Below, piece by piece: positions 55,639 through 64,000 of a DNA stretch of 64,000 nucleotides. Position numbers and translations under genes: made by a program. The stretch's first letter is position 1. Every line of letters starts with the position of its first letter. Under the pieces are notes generated by a model. It was not told the DNA's origin. It saw nothing but the letters and a program-made list of their open reading frames with translations, and made no database searches. This DNA is from Nepenthes gracilis (Eukaryota > Streptophyta > Magnoliopsida > Caryophyllales > Nepenthaceae), in NCBI GenBank assembly GCA_033239525.1, contig BSYO01000030.1, positions 9,006,530 to 9,070,529 of the forward strand, written 5' to 3'.

Positions 55639-56647
55639 CTGAGAGACGAGAGAGCCGCCAACCGATCTCTCCTCTCTAGGGGCTTCAAACTCCTGTGACA
55701 TAGCAGCAGGCACCACAAAAACCTCAACCCAGATCTCAAACGTAGGGATATCTCTATCAAAATCAAGGACTGAGGGCTCAATAGCTTTGGAAGGCTTTGC
55801 ATCCCCAATCTCAGCTTCATCAGCACTCGGAGCCCCAACAATGTCTTTGGCCAAGGCCTCCTCTTAGACCTCAGGAGGAATCATCATTGGGCTATAAACT
55901 TGGATTGCAAGGCATGGGAGCTCGGCAGTCTCTATGGCAGGCAGCTCTGCAGCATAACTCTCCTTGACCTCAGCAGTAGTCATCGTCATCATCATCGATG
56001 CTTCCTCAACCTGAGTCACCTCAGCCTCCCTCACAGCCTGTCCCTCGTCAATATCCTCCGGTGGATTATCAATCCAATTCGAGATCTCACTGATAAACTC
56101 AGAAGGAATGTCAGGCATTGGCTCATCAGGAGAAGACTAGGAAATAGGTGTCTCCGCGGGTAGGCCCAGAAGGTTGCCCAGAGGTCTCAGCTGTGGCTGA
56201 AGGTCTGGCGCCTTCAGTCTCTCGTATTGGTGCCATCTGTGGAGGTCTCAACCTCTTCACAAGGCGCACTATAACAACATTACCATCATCGAATAAGGAG
56301 GGCGTAACGGTAGTCACTGGACGCTTTGAGGTTTCAGTCTGATGCCTCTTCCTTGGCCTCTTGGACGGCTCCTCGATTCTCAAAGATCTCTCATTTTTCT
56401 TTGATTTCTTCTTCTTCTTCTTTACAGAAGGAGCGGTAGCAGTAGCGACGCCAGAGTCCTTGGGTTCAGTCGCCGACTTAGCTCTAACCAAGTTCTCGGG
56501 CCACAACTAGATATTCTTCTTATTCTCATTGAAGGTGCCAAGGTTGATCATTACCAAATCTATGACCTCCTTGGCAACCTCTCTTTCCTCTTTGGAAGCG
56601 TCTAAGCAATGCTTACGCGCCATGTTTTTCCAAACAGTGGAGAGAGC

Positions 56648-57420
56648 CCAATTCTCTCGGACTCCCATAAAGAAGAATTTATCCTTCCATTCTGGAATCT
56701 TATTCTCATTGAATGGTAGCAACTATCTAGTCCAAATTATGAGTAAAACAAAACATGATTCACCATCGACACCTCAAACACTTTCTTGTGAATCTAGTGA
56801 TTCTAGGTCCGATGGTGTTGGTCTACTTGCAAATGGAACTTGAGTTCTTTCATAATTTCCTCTTGGGACGTCGGGCGGGCAAGCCCTATCGTGGGGATCA
56901 AGAATCACCATCACCATCAAATCGGGAATGTCATTTCACAAGGATGGCATCCAGACCGCCAAAGAGAAGAGAGAAGAGCCCAATTCTCTCGGACTCCCAT
57001 AAAGAAGAATTTATCCTTCCACCTCTTGGTGGAATCTTAGTTTCTACCACTCATGACAGTAAATTCTAGACATGAAGTAGCAACTATCTAGTCCAAATTA
57101 TGAGTAAAACAAAACATCGCATTCACCATCGACACCTCAAACACTTTCTTGTGACGTGTAAAAACGCAGAGTGATACTAGGTATCTGATGGTGTTGGGTT
57201 GCAGTCTCGCAAATGGAACTTCGAGTTCTTTCATAATGAGGTACAGTTCTAGTAGGACAGGAAAATGAAGCCCACCCTTGAGGTGGATTTCGTAAACGGT
57301 GATAAACCCGTCGGGCGGGCTATAAGCCCTATCGTGGGGATCAAGAATCACCATCACCATCAAATCGGGAATGTCATACTTCACAAGGATGGCATCCAGA
57401 CCGGCCCAAGAGAGAAGAGG
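56648..57420. repeat. Degenerate tandem duplication inside the antisense ORF
   Basis: 'caattctctcggactcccat' occurs at about 56650 and 56979, and 'gtagcaactatctagtccaa' at 56716 and 57077. The first unit lacks several short pieces and one stretch of ~70 bp present in the second (around 57238-57310). Confidence 0.85.
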
Positions 57421-58172
57421 CGATATCCTTGACTCCAGGCGCCATTGAAACTCGAAGAAAAAGCACAAAGGAAATGAGAGGAAGAAAGTTTGGGAGAGCA
57501 TAGTCAAGGATTTGAGAGAAACTCCTTAGGTTGCGTGGTGAAAATGAAAACGAAGGCAATGAATGATATTTTAAAACGGCAAAAAATCAAAAAGGCGGGC
57601 GCCATCATACCCTTGCCATGTGTCAACTCCCCGTACACTGCCAGAGATAGTGGGCCTTATGTTTCCAAGGGGACGTCAATCTCATTAAATGCGCTTTAAT
57701 GGCCCAAATGGTGGCGCAAGCTAGTGTCTCGGACTCCAAGGGAGTTCTCGGACGCACCTTCATCAAAGCCTGTGATCCCAATAATATTCGTGGACATCTT
57801 TGGATCACGAACAAATATGCAAAGATGGCTATCACTTAGGAATACCCAACAGTGCCTAAAATCCAAAATTTTCTTGGACATTCTGGACAAGCCGTTGACC
57901 TTAAAATTTTTCGAATGTTTTGGGCAAACCCTAAGCCTCAACCATCTCTCGGACATTTTGGTCGCATGTCCCTGAACATTTGGTTCCAACTACATCCTCG
58001 GACGTTCGCAAGAGAGAAGAATAAATGCCAATCCCAAGCAGTGGCTAAGCGGCGCCATGAAGCAAAGGCACAAGCGAATTTTCAGTAAGAGAACATTCAC
58101 ACGAGACTTGTCCACATCCAATGGACATGCCAAATGGCTGAAGTACTCAGACCCGTTGGCATGGGAGGCTAA

Positions 58173-58943
58173 TGATGAGTATTGATACCCACGACCCATT
58201 TAGAAGATCAATCCTCGTAGGATTTGGCCCTGATACCACAGAGACCCAATAGGCCCAAGAGGTCCAAGCAGTAGGGTCAGCCGTGTGAGATGGTGGACTC
58301 AAAGTCCACTCAGGCTCGTGGACTCAGGGATGGGCCTTGGATGTCATCACATCTGCAAAATCGGCGTGCCAAAGATTTGGTAGCTGATTCTGTCAGGATG
58401 CAGAATGAATAATGGTTTGTAGGGCACGCCCGATTACTACAGATGTGACGCTACGTAAGATCAGCCAATATGCACGCAACCTCCCTGACTCAATAAATTG
58501 GATTGGTGGAGTTGGTGGCAGGCTCCTCTGCACACGCCAGCGCCACGTGGACACCCCACAAAGGAAGACTCAATTGTTATAAATACATTAACGGCTACAA
58601 AACAAGGGGTCCCAATATTCACACTTGCGTAGCTACTGCAGAGAGAGAAAAAGGAAAGAGAAAAGACTTGAGGGCAGTCTGTTACTTCCCTATAACCTCG
58701 TTCTCTCTTGTAACTAAATACAAAAGTGAAGCAAGTTCTTGAATAAAAGTCCCGTGGTTTTTTCTTCTCATCTAATAGAAAATTTTTCACGTAAAAATTT
58801 CGCGTACTTTAATCCTCATACCCTTTCTTTCTACTTCGTCTCACTCTTTGTGTTACATGGATCTTGCTTGAGTACTAAAAAACAATTCGCAGGCTCAGTT
58901 GGATCCTCGTCCGTACAAGTGCGCAAAATCTAAAGACGCAACA
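58173..58943 (+). repeat. 3' LTR of the Tat-type element
   Basis: 771 bp, TGATGAGTATTG to GACGCAACA. TATA-like gttataaataca at about 58577 and gaataaaag at about 58741, as in the 5' LTR. Confidence 0.9.
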
Positions 58944-60339
58944 AGATAATATGTTAGTTTGGTTAAAAATCAATTAGATGCAAGTATGAAAGCTATTAGG
59001 ATTAATTATAATTGTAAATATTTATTTGAATAATTTTAAAGACTCTATGAATAGAAATATTTTAAAAAGAAGTGACAAAGCCAGATATACCATAACAAAA
59101 TAAAATGATAAGAAAGTGTAATTGTACAATGTTTGACATGATTAGGTTTATAATGGCACAAATAAGCCTATCTATTCTTAGTAGAAGATGTGTTATTGAA
59201 TGTGGCCTACATATTTAACAAATTGCTATCTAAGTTAGTGCCTTCCATTCTATAGACGTATGGACCTGCAAAATATTTAATTTGAGTATCTTATGGCAAG
59301 GTTGAATGAATTTTGTTCAAAAATACTTTTCATAAGCTTTATTAATAGGTCAACATTATCTTGTTCAATGAATTTTTTCAGTTTTTTTAGGCTTAAACTT
59401 TATATCTAATTTCTATGTTTAAGATAGAAATATATTTTTATTATTCTACCTTTTATAAATATTGTTTCAAAATTTATAATTTTAATGAATGTGCATTTTT
59501 TATTTTAAAAAAACAAGGTAATAGATGGACAACATAATGGAAATATCAAAACTCTTACTCTAAAATTACATTTTTTACCATAAGCTTTGGTACACTACTA
59601 ATTAATCTGCAGCTCAATTTTTATTTTTATTCTTTTAGAAAAATGATATTGATCACAAGGATAAAACATAAAATATTACTCATAAAACGCAAAGTAAAAG
59701 CATTTTCCATTTTAAGAATAATATATTCCATTAAATATAAGATTTGACATTTAAAATGAGAAAAAATACCTTCTTTCTTTTTTCTTTTTTTTTTTTACTT
59801 TTTAGAGTTTATATTATCATTTTAATTTAATTTTTGTGATACACGAAAATTTCAAAGAAAAAATAAATTATATTAAAAGGGTCATATACAATTGGATAAC
59901 TAATTTTTTCATCAACCATGGTCGGAAATCTGAATTTTGACTGTCCCATAAACAACCATTCAACTAATGTGCCATCTCGCTTAACACACACAGGAAAAGG
60001 AAGAGGGTGAGAGGGAGGAAGGGAGAGGTTCGTGATTGGGGGAAGGAGAAGGTCAGGCGGCAGGGGCGGCTGGCGGCGGCAGCAGTGGTGGCAGGCATTC
60101 AATCTAAACAACCTATCCCAGAATAACATGACCATAATTCATCTGTAAACGTAGGCATACAACACAAATCTGCTTAGCAAAATATTCTCCAAACACTTCA
60201 TATGGAAAATATAGTACAGCTAAATCTCACAGCCACCACCACATTTCCGCCTCAAACATGGAGTAGGCAATACGAAGTCTCTTTTGCCGATGTCTAATTC
60301 AACTCTTAGACAACATCATCAGCCAAGTAGGCCAAATAA
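58944..60339. other. AT-rich intergenic DNA
   Basis: No gene recognised. 59990-60100 is purine-rich on the plus strand with a short GC-rich patch (ggcggcggcagcagtggtgg near 60072); the corresponding 102-codon minus-strand open frame has no family motif. Confidence 0.5.
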
Positions 60340-60345
60340 TTTATT
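60340..60345 (-). promoter_or_regulatory. Candidate poly(A) signal of the reductase gene
   Basis: AATAAA on the minus strand about 65 bp past the stop. A longer 3' UTR using a distal site is equally possible. Confidence 0.35.
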
Positions 60346-60409
60346 ACATAAGAACGGCAAAAGAATTAAGGGAGATGCGGCTTATTCAAAAGACTAGACA
60401 GATGACATT

Positions 60410-60643
60410 TCAAGTAGAAAACCTCGCTCTATCATGAGGGGTAGAGTAGTCGATATTAGGGCCGATGGGAACAAGCCCGGTTGGATTAATCCAGGGATGG
60501 CTTCCATAGTAGTGCCTTTTGATGTGATCCATGTTGACTGCACTGCTCACACCGGGGAATTGACAGATGTCTTTGGTGTAGTTGAACAGATTCGGGTATT
60601 GGCTTATCATCTTCTTGTTGCATTTGAAGTGCACCGCATAAAC
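60410..60643 (-). CDS. Reductase exon 5 and stop
   Basis: 77 codons plus TGA, acceptor CATGACCAG. Encodes [20 protein letters not shown] through [11 protein letters not shown]. Confidence 0.93.
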   Translation of the reverse strand, partial: VYAVHFKCNKKMISQYPNLFNYTKDICQFPGVSSAVNMDHIKRHYYGSHPWINPTGLVPIGPNIDYSTPHDRARFST

Positions 60644-62691
60644 CTGGTCATGTAGAAATATGTTAAAAGATGATGGTTCAGGTTCACATCAGTCAATCAA
60701 CACGGGGCCTGGAGTTCACTCTTTCCTCCCTTTTTCTTTCTACTTGTCTTTGAGATTAGCCGCCCAAAGCTTTTCAAATGATGAAAAAGGAAAGAAAAAA
60801 GACTTCAAACCCATTTGAAATATGTAGTCAAAAATATGGCCATTTGAAATGGCACAGTGTGTTATGATTCGGTAGACAAAGGGCTTGCTTGGTACAATTT
60901 TGGCAAAATGTCACAGATCAATAAACAAATAAGCACACGGTTTGTCGCAATTATGTGAAAGCTTCTCCTTTTTGTGAATCTACTACTGGAAAACGTTCAT
61001 TACCATGTCAATTTTTCTTGCTTTTCTATGCTGTAACGTATTTATCCAGTTGCGATAACCTCAGCCTGTCAACTTCCTAATCCCCGTTTGCAAGCTGGAT
61101 TCTTGGAGTAGAAGACTAATACCAGAATACTTATTCCTAAGGCCAGAATTTAAGAAGCAAAGTCCAAAGACAATCTCTCTCTTGGGAGTCTAGCTTTTCT
61201 TGTGCTATCAAAATGAGGTAAATATCAAGTTCAGAATCAACACATCGGCAGATTCTTTTCCAATAAAAGCTTCAACAGGCAGACGTTATGAATATGAAAT
61301 CATTCCTTCACCAAAAGAGTGTAGTTTTGCACACAGCTGATACTCGTAGCCCCCACACCACACACCTTGGTAAAAATAATCGAAGGGAAAGAAAATTTAT
61401 TAAAGAAGAAAAAAAAAACTAAGACTAACATGGGGAGGAAAGTAAAAGCAAATTGCATACCTCATCAAACCTTATAAGAGTGACAAATAAACGAATATCT
61501 GCCTCTGTAAGCACACTCCCACATAAATATCTCTGCTTGCTGAGTATGTCTTCACATCTATCCAATGCTTCAAACAATTTTTTCACAGCCTGGAAATTCA
61601 CAATGATAATCAGATGACTCAGCTAGAAAGCTCCAAGGAGACAAAGAGTGAGGTGCCTATTCCTAATTCATTGTCCCAAAAGAAGCATGTTATTGTTCAT
61701 GATGTTACCCCATCATAAGCTTCTTGAGTTTTTGCAAACCCAGTCTTGTAAACACCACTATTTATTCCATCAAGTACCCATTCATTTATCTCATCTATCT
61801 GTGACCTTAAATGAGGAGGATAGAGATCCAGATCAGCATTTGCAGCAAAATCATTGAACTCGGAGTTAAGCATCCGGATTATCTCCGAGCTCTCATTATT
61901 AACGATTGTCTTGCGTTTCTTATCCCACAGAACCTGCAAGAAAGCATGCATCCAATCATTTGCAACATCCATATTAAAAAAAATGAATATAGACACATGG
62001 AAACATAATTCTTAAAAGGAACAAGGACATACAGGAACTGTAAATTTTCCAGCGTAGTCAGGATTTGCAAGCTCGTAAAGTGCTCTTATACTCCTGGCTC
62101 CATTATGAGGATCAGGATGAGCTCCTGATTCCTCCGTTTCAGAAGCAGGAAAGACCCATCCACTATGGTCCTCACCCTCCTTTGTCTTTCCCCATTTAGG
62201 TTTAACTACCTATAAAAAAGGAGAGGATGTGTCATGTGATAAAAACTGGGAATAACAGCAGCTTGTTAGTCAAAGAAAACATGGGGTGCCATAACAACAG
62301 TTTAAAATTAGCAAAGCTTAATGTCTCATTCTTTACAAGAAGAAGAAAATTAATTTGAGTAAACCACAGGGTAATATTCCACTAAGAGGAGGAATTTATA
62401 CTATTAGTAATAAAAGAAATATGAAAAAGCAGAGCTCTAATTTATTTCCCTAGAGTTTCTAAGCAATGATCTTGCACTCATAAACTCATAACACTACTTT
62501 ACCGAGAAACTAATGACTTCATCCAGCCCTTTGATTTTCAAGACTGTAAAACACCTGGATGCCCAAGGACAAGCATATGATATGTAAAGATGATATCTTC
62601 CTGGCTCTGCTGGGAAGAAAGCATTTGGATCTCGTGAAATAAAGCCATGGAATGACATAAGAGGCTTGTCGGAAGCACCAGATTGAGCCAT
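60410..62691 (-). CDS. Glutathionyl-hydroquinone reductase (Xi-class GST)
   Basis: Joining minus-strand exons 62691-62503, 62209-62033, 61933-61709, 61589-61461 and 60643-60410 gives 954 nt, 317 aa plus stop; all introns are GT-AG in phase 0. The product matches the ECM4/YqjG family: [20 protein letters not shown] with the catalytic Cys41 in [23 protein letters not shown], the thioredoxin-fold VP-VLWDKK and [11 protein letters not shown] (GSH-binding E-S), the helical domain with [15 protein letters not shown], and the C-terminal [15 protein letters not shown] and [15 protein letters not shown]. The enzymes reduce glutathionyl-hydroquinones to hydroquinones with release of GSSG. No transit peptide is seen with this start, so a cytosolic product is expected. 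MAQSG was chosen because it follows a leader-intron acceptor; an in-frame upstream ATG at 62715 lies within that intron. The gene looks intact. Confidence 0.94.
61461..61589 (-). CDS. Reductase exon 4
   Basis: 43 codons, acceptor ATTTCCAG, donor GTATGC. Encodes [20 protein letters not shown] and [17 protein letters not shown]. Confidence 0.92.
61709..61933 (-). CDS. Reductase exon 3
   Basis: 75 codons, acceptor TTCTTGCAG, donor GTAACATC. Encodes [20 protein letters not shown] through [12 protein letters not shown]. Confidence 0.92.
62033..62209 (-). CDS. Reductase exon 2
   Basis: 59 codons, acceptor TTTTTTATAG, donor GTATGTCC. Encodes [20 protein letters not shown] through [14 protein letters not shown]. 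Confidence 0.92.
62503..62691 (-). CDS. Reductase coding exon 1 (catalytic Cys)
   Basis: 63 codons, ATG at 62691, donor GTAAAG after TTCTCG. The exon extends upstream to 62701 as leader (acceptor TTTTTCCAG). Contains [10 protein letters not shown]. Confidence 0.92.
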
Positions 62692-62701
62692 GTGGTGAGT
62701 T

Positions 62702-63628
62702 CTGGAAAAATGCAATGGTAGCTAAATTAGGATCACATTCTAGTCTACTTTATACTGTCAGCACACTCATAGAGAGAAAATCCATTGAAGAAAGCAATTT
62801 GCAGTCAAAGCAACGATTCAAAATAAAGATAAAAGCAGCCCACTGCTGGTCATATTGAATGCCAATGTGGGACAAATGAGCCCATGATGGTTATAATATT
62901 CATCATTACTGCAAACAAGTCACCTTCAAATCACCAATTCTTGCATTAGTTTTATAGACTCAGAGAGTTTACAGGTGCATCAGTTAACATCAACAGTTCC
63001 ATATTTAATGAGAAAAAATGTTAAAATTTTGGACCACAATTTCATGCAACTTCATTGGAAGGGACGCCTTAGACAGGAGGAGGATCTACAACATCTCATC
63101 ACCCAATTCATGAAATCATGAATTTTTCATCGTAGGTTTAATTTAGTTGGTTCAGAATTTTGATAGAAGAAAGACAAACGTTATCCAGAACCACAGCTTG
63201 AAAAGCACAAACCAACGTCAACTGCATAAGGAGATGCAAGAAATAATTTCCGAAAAATAGTCAGTGTGGGAGGCTGATAACATTTTGAAACCTATGCCAT
63301 GGGATTCCACCAACATGGAAGTTTCACGAGTGTCAAGTCAACTGCGGAAATACATACGATTCTACGATCCGGATCAAGATTGATAACCACGCTCCGAAGC
63401 CACCACAATCTTCAAAAAAAATAGCAAGGAAAAGCATGGAATCTCTACTTCTTTTCTTTAATGGACCCCACAAGGTCTAAACCACAGAGAAGATGTGGAC
63501 ATCGACCGATTAAAAGAAGACATCAGACATAACTGGCGCAGATCCAATGGCAGATAACACCGATCAAAATTGCAGGGACAAGATGATCAACAGCAAATTA
63601 GACCAAGCAAACAATAGAACTAGAATAC
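62702..63628 (-). other. Leader intron of the reductase gene
   Basis: Predicted 927-bp GT-AG intron: donor AGAG|GTATTC at 63629/63628, acceptor TTTTTCCAG before 62701. It contains no coding signal. Leader introns are common in plant genes and can raise expression. Confidence 0.55.
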
Positions 63629-63830
63629 CTCTACAGATCTGACACTGCTGAACTCCTGCGGATCGAATGCGAGGCCGATAGATGGATTCGTAGAGGATGA
63701 AGTGAAAATGAGAACGAACCAAAGCTTTGAGGGCAATCAGATTGAGAGAAATAATGGCAAACAAATGCTGAGATCGCACTGTAGAAGCTCCTCGTCCTGC
63801 ATATTCTATTATTTCCAAAATCTTATCCTG
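63629..63830 (-). other. Probable 5' leader exon of the reductase gene
   Basis: Exon ending AGAG at 63629. A 63-codon frame from ATG 63818 crosses the predicted splice in a frame that does not match MAQSG, so it would be an upstream ORF or lie outside the transcript. The transcription start is not determined. Confidence 0.4.
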
Positions 63831-64000
63831 TCAAATATTTAATTCAAACGAACACACAAGTTGCCGCATTTTCTAATGTTGCGTTATCACCTCTCTCTTC
63901 ACACGTGTCAGTGACTTAATTTTAAATTTTTTTAAAAAAAATAATTAAATTATAATTATTTATTTATAATAATAAATAACAAGTCTTTTAATCTGGTGAT
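63831..64000. other. AT-rich 5' flank of the reductase gene
   Basis: Increasingly AT-rich sequence to the window end, expected to hold the promoter of the minus-strand gene. 'cacacgtgtcag' at about 63900 contains a CACGTG G-box. Confidence 0.4.

Larger units (their letters stand above)
55208..57559 (-). pseudogene. Antisense ORF of the Tat-type element
   Basis: The N-terminal part (57088-57507) includes ILVKYDIPDLMVMVILDPHD, SPPDGFITVYEIHLKGGLHF and EVPFARLQPNTIRYLVSLCV. By memory this fits the Pfam 'putative gypsy type transposon' domain (Transposase_28). Next comes EWKDKFFFMGVRENWALSTV, then a Lys/Ser-rich stretch (KKKKKKSKKNERS) of the nuclear-localisation type, acidic linkers, and a coiled-coil-like end (55208-55564, LVEAKRKIASLEDTLKLQQV). 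A 67-bp GT-AG intron (55572-55638) would join LVSQ to the last exon. Stops after KNI and FLVFS and an internal duplication break it. Function is unknown; transposase activity is not implied. Confidence 0.8.
48085..58943 (+). mobile_element. Tat-type Ty3/gypsy retrotransposon with antisense ORF (10.9 kb)
   Basis: LTRs of 770 and 771 bp enclose gag, protease, RT, RNase H, a second RNase H-like domain, integrase, a repeat-bearing spacer and an antisense ORF. The double RNase H and the antisense extra ORF after integrase are features I associate with the Tat lineage (Tat, Retand, Grande, Ogre relatives). The primer-site region ttggcatcgtctatggaaaa is a mutated form of that in the element at 23667. 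GGCATGGGAGG before the 3' LTR is the polypurine tract. The pol frame is long but holds many stops; LTRs look roughly 85-90% identical by eye. No perfect target duplication (GGATG versus AGATA). Confidence 0.93.

Noticed and set aside
48080..58948. Target duplication GGATG/AGATA for the Tat-type element
   Set aside because: Only three of five bases match; mutation could explain it but it cannot be claimed.
1..64000. CRISPR arrays, bacterial operons, tRNA or rRNA genes
   Set aside because: Direct repeats found are ordinary tandem repeats without unique spacers; no cloverleaf or rRNA core motif was seen; the split genes are plant-like.
1..64000. Integrated plant viral sequence (for example pararetrovirus)
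   Set aside because: All RT-bearing segments have LTRs and a copia or gypsy domain order; no movement-protein or coat-protein motif was noticed.

Overview
The window is nuclear DNA of a flowering plant, most likely a eudicot. The evidence is GT-AG split genes encoding plant-type proteins, AT-rich spacers, and a dense load of plant LTR retrotransposons and an L1-type LINE. I cannot name the species. Only two host protein genes are well supported, both on the minus strand. One is a five-exon gene for a NARROW LEAF 1 (NAL1)-like trypsin-fold protease (coding exons between 12634 and 35607, 597 aa). The other is a five-coding-exon gene for a Xi-class glutathione transferase / glutathionyl-hydroquinone reductase (60410-62691, 317 aa).

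Layout. 1-4369 is AT-rich intergenic DNA with a candidate foldback element (345-1082) and a ~134-bp tandem repeat (3400-3930). 4370-9473 is a decayed plus-strand LINE with a 24-base poly(A) tail, interrupted by a solo LTR (6863-7255, target duplication CAATG). 9474-12369 is unassigned. 12370-36000 holds the NAL1-like gene. Its second intron is about 17.2 kb because it took in a compact LTR element (19385-20864, duplication ATTAC) and a longer minus-strand Ty3/gypsy element of the same LTR family (22855-31879, duplication CAATC). The left LTR of that second element was itself invaded by a deleted Tat-type gypsy element (23111-27649, duplication AATAG).

38752-44138 is a decayed Ty1/copia element (duplication AGAAG) whose LTR ends are not TG...CA. 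48085-58943 is a 10.9-kb Tat-type gypsy element with gag, protease, RT, RNase H, a second RNase H-like domain, integrase, a spacer of short diverged repeats, and an antisense ORF that resembles the plant 'putative gypsy type transposon' domain. 58944-60339 is AT-rich, and 60340-63830 holds the reductase gene and its leader exon.

No complete new system is evident. The most interesting points are: (i) an antisense ORF kept both in the full-length Tat element and in the deletion derivative nested ~30 kb away, although the latter has lost pol; (ii) datable nesting of one LTR family in three states (solo LTR, minimal element, longer element), each with a perfect 5-bp duplication; (iii) a copia element with TA-type LTR ends supported by a perfect duplication; (iv) stop codons in the retroelements that fall mainly where Gln, Trp or Arg is expected, the pattern left by 5-methylcytosine deamination. 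All positions and exon borders were read by eye from the sequence and from family knowledge; no alignment or database search was run.
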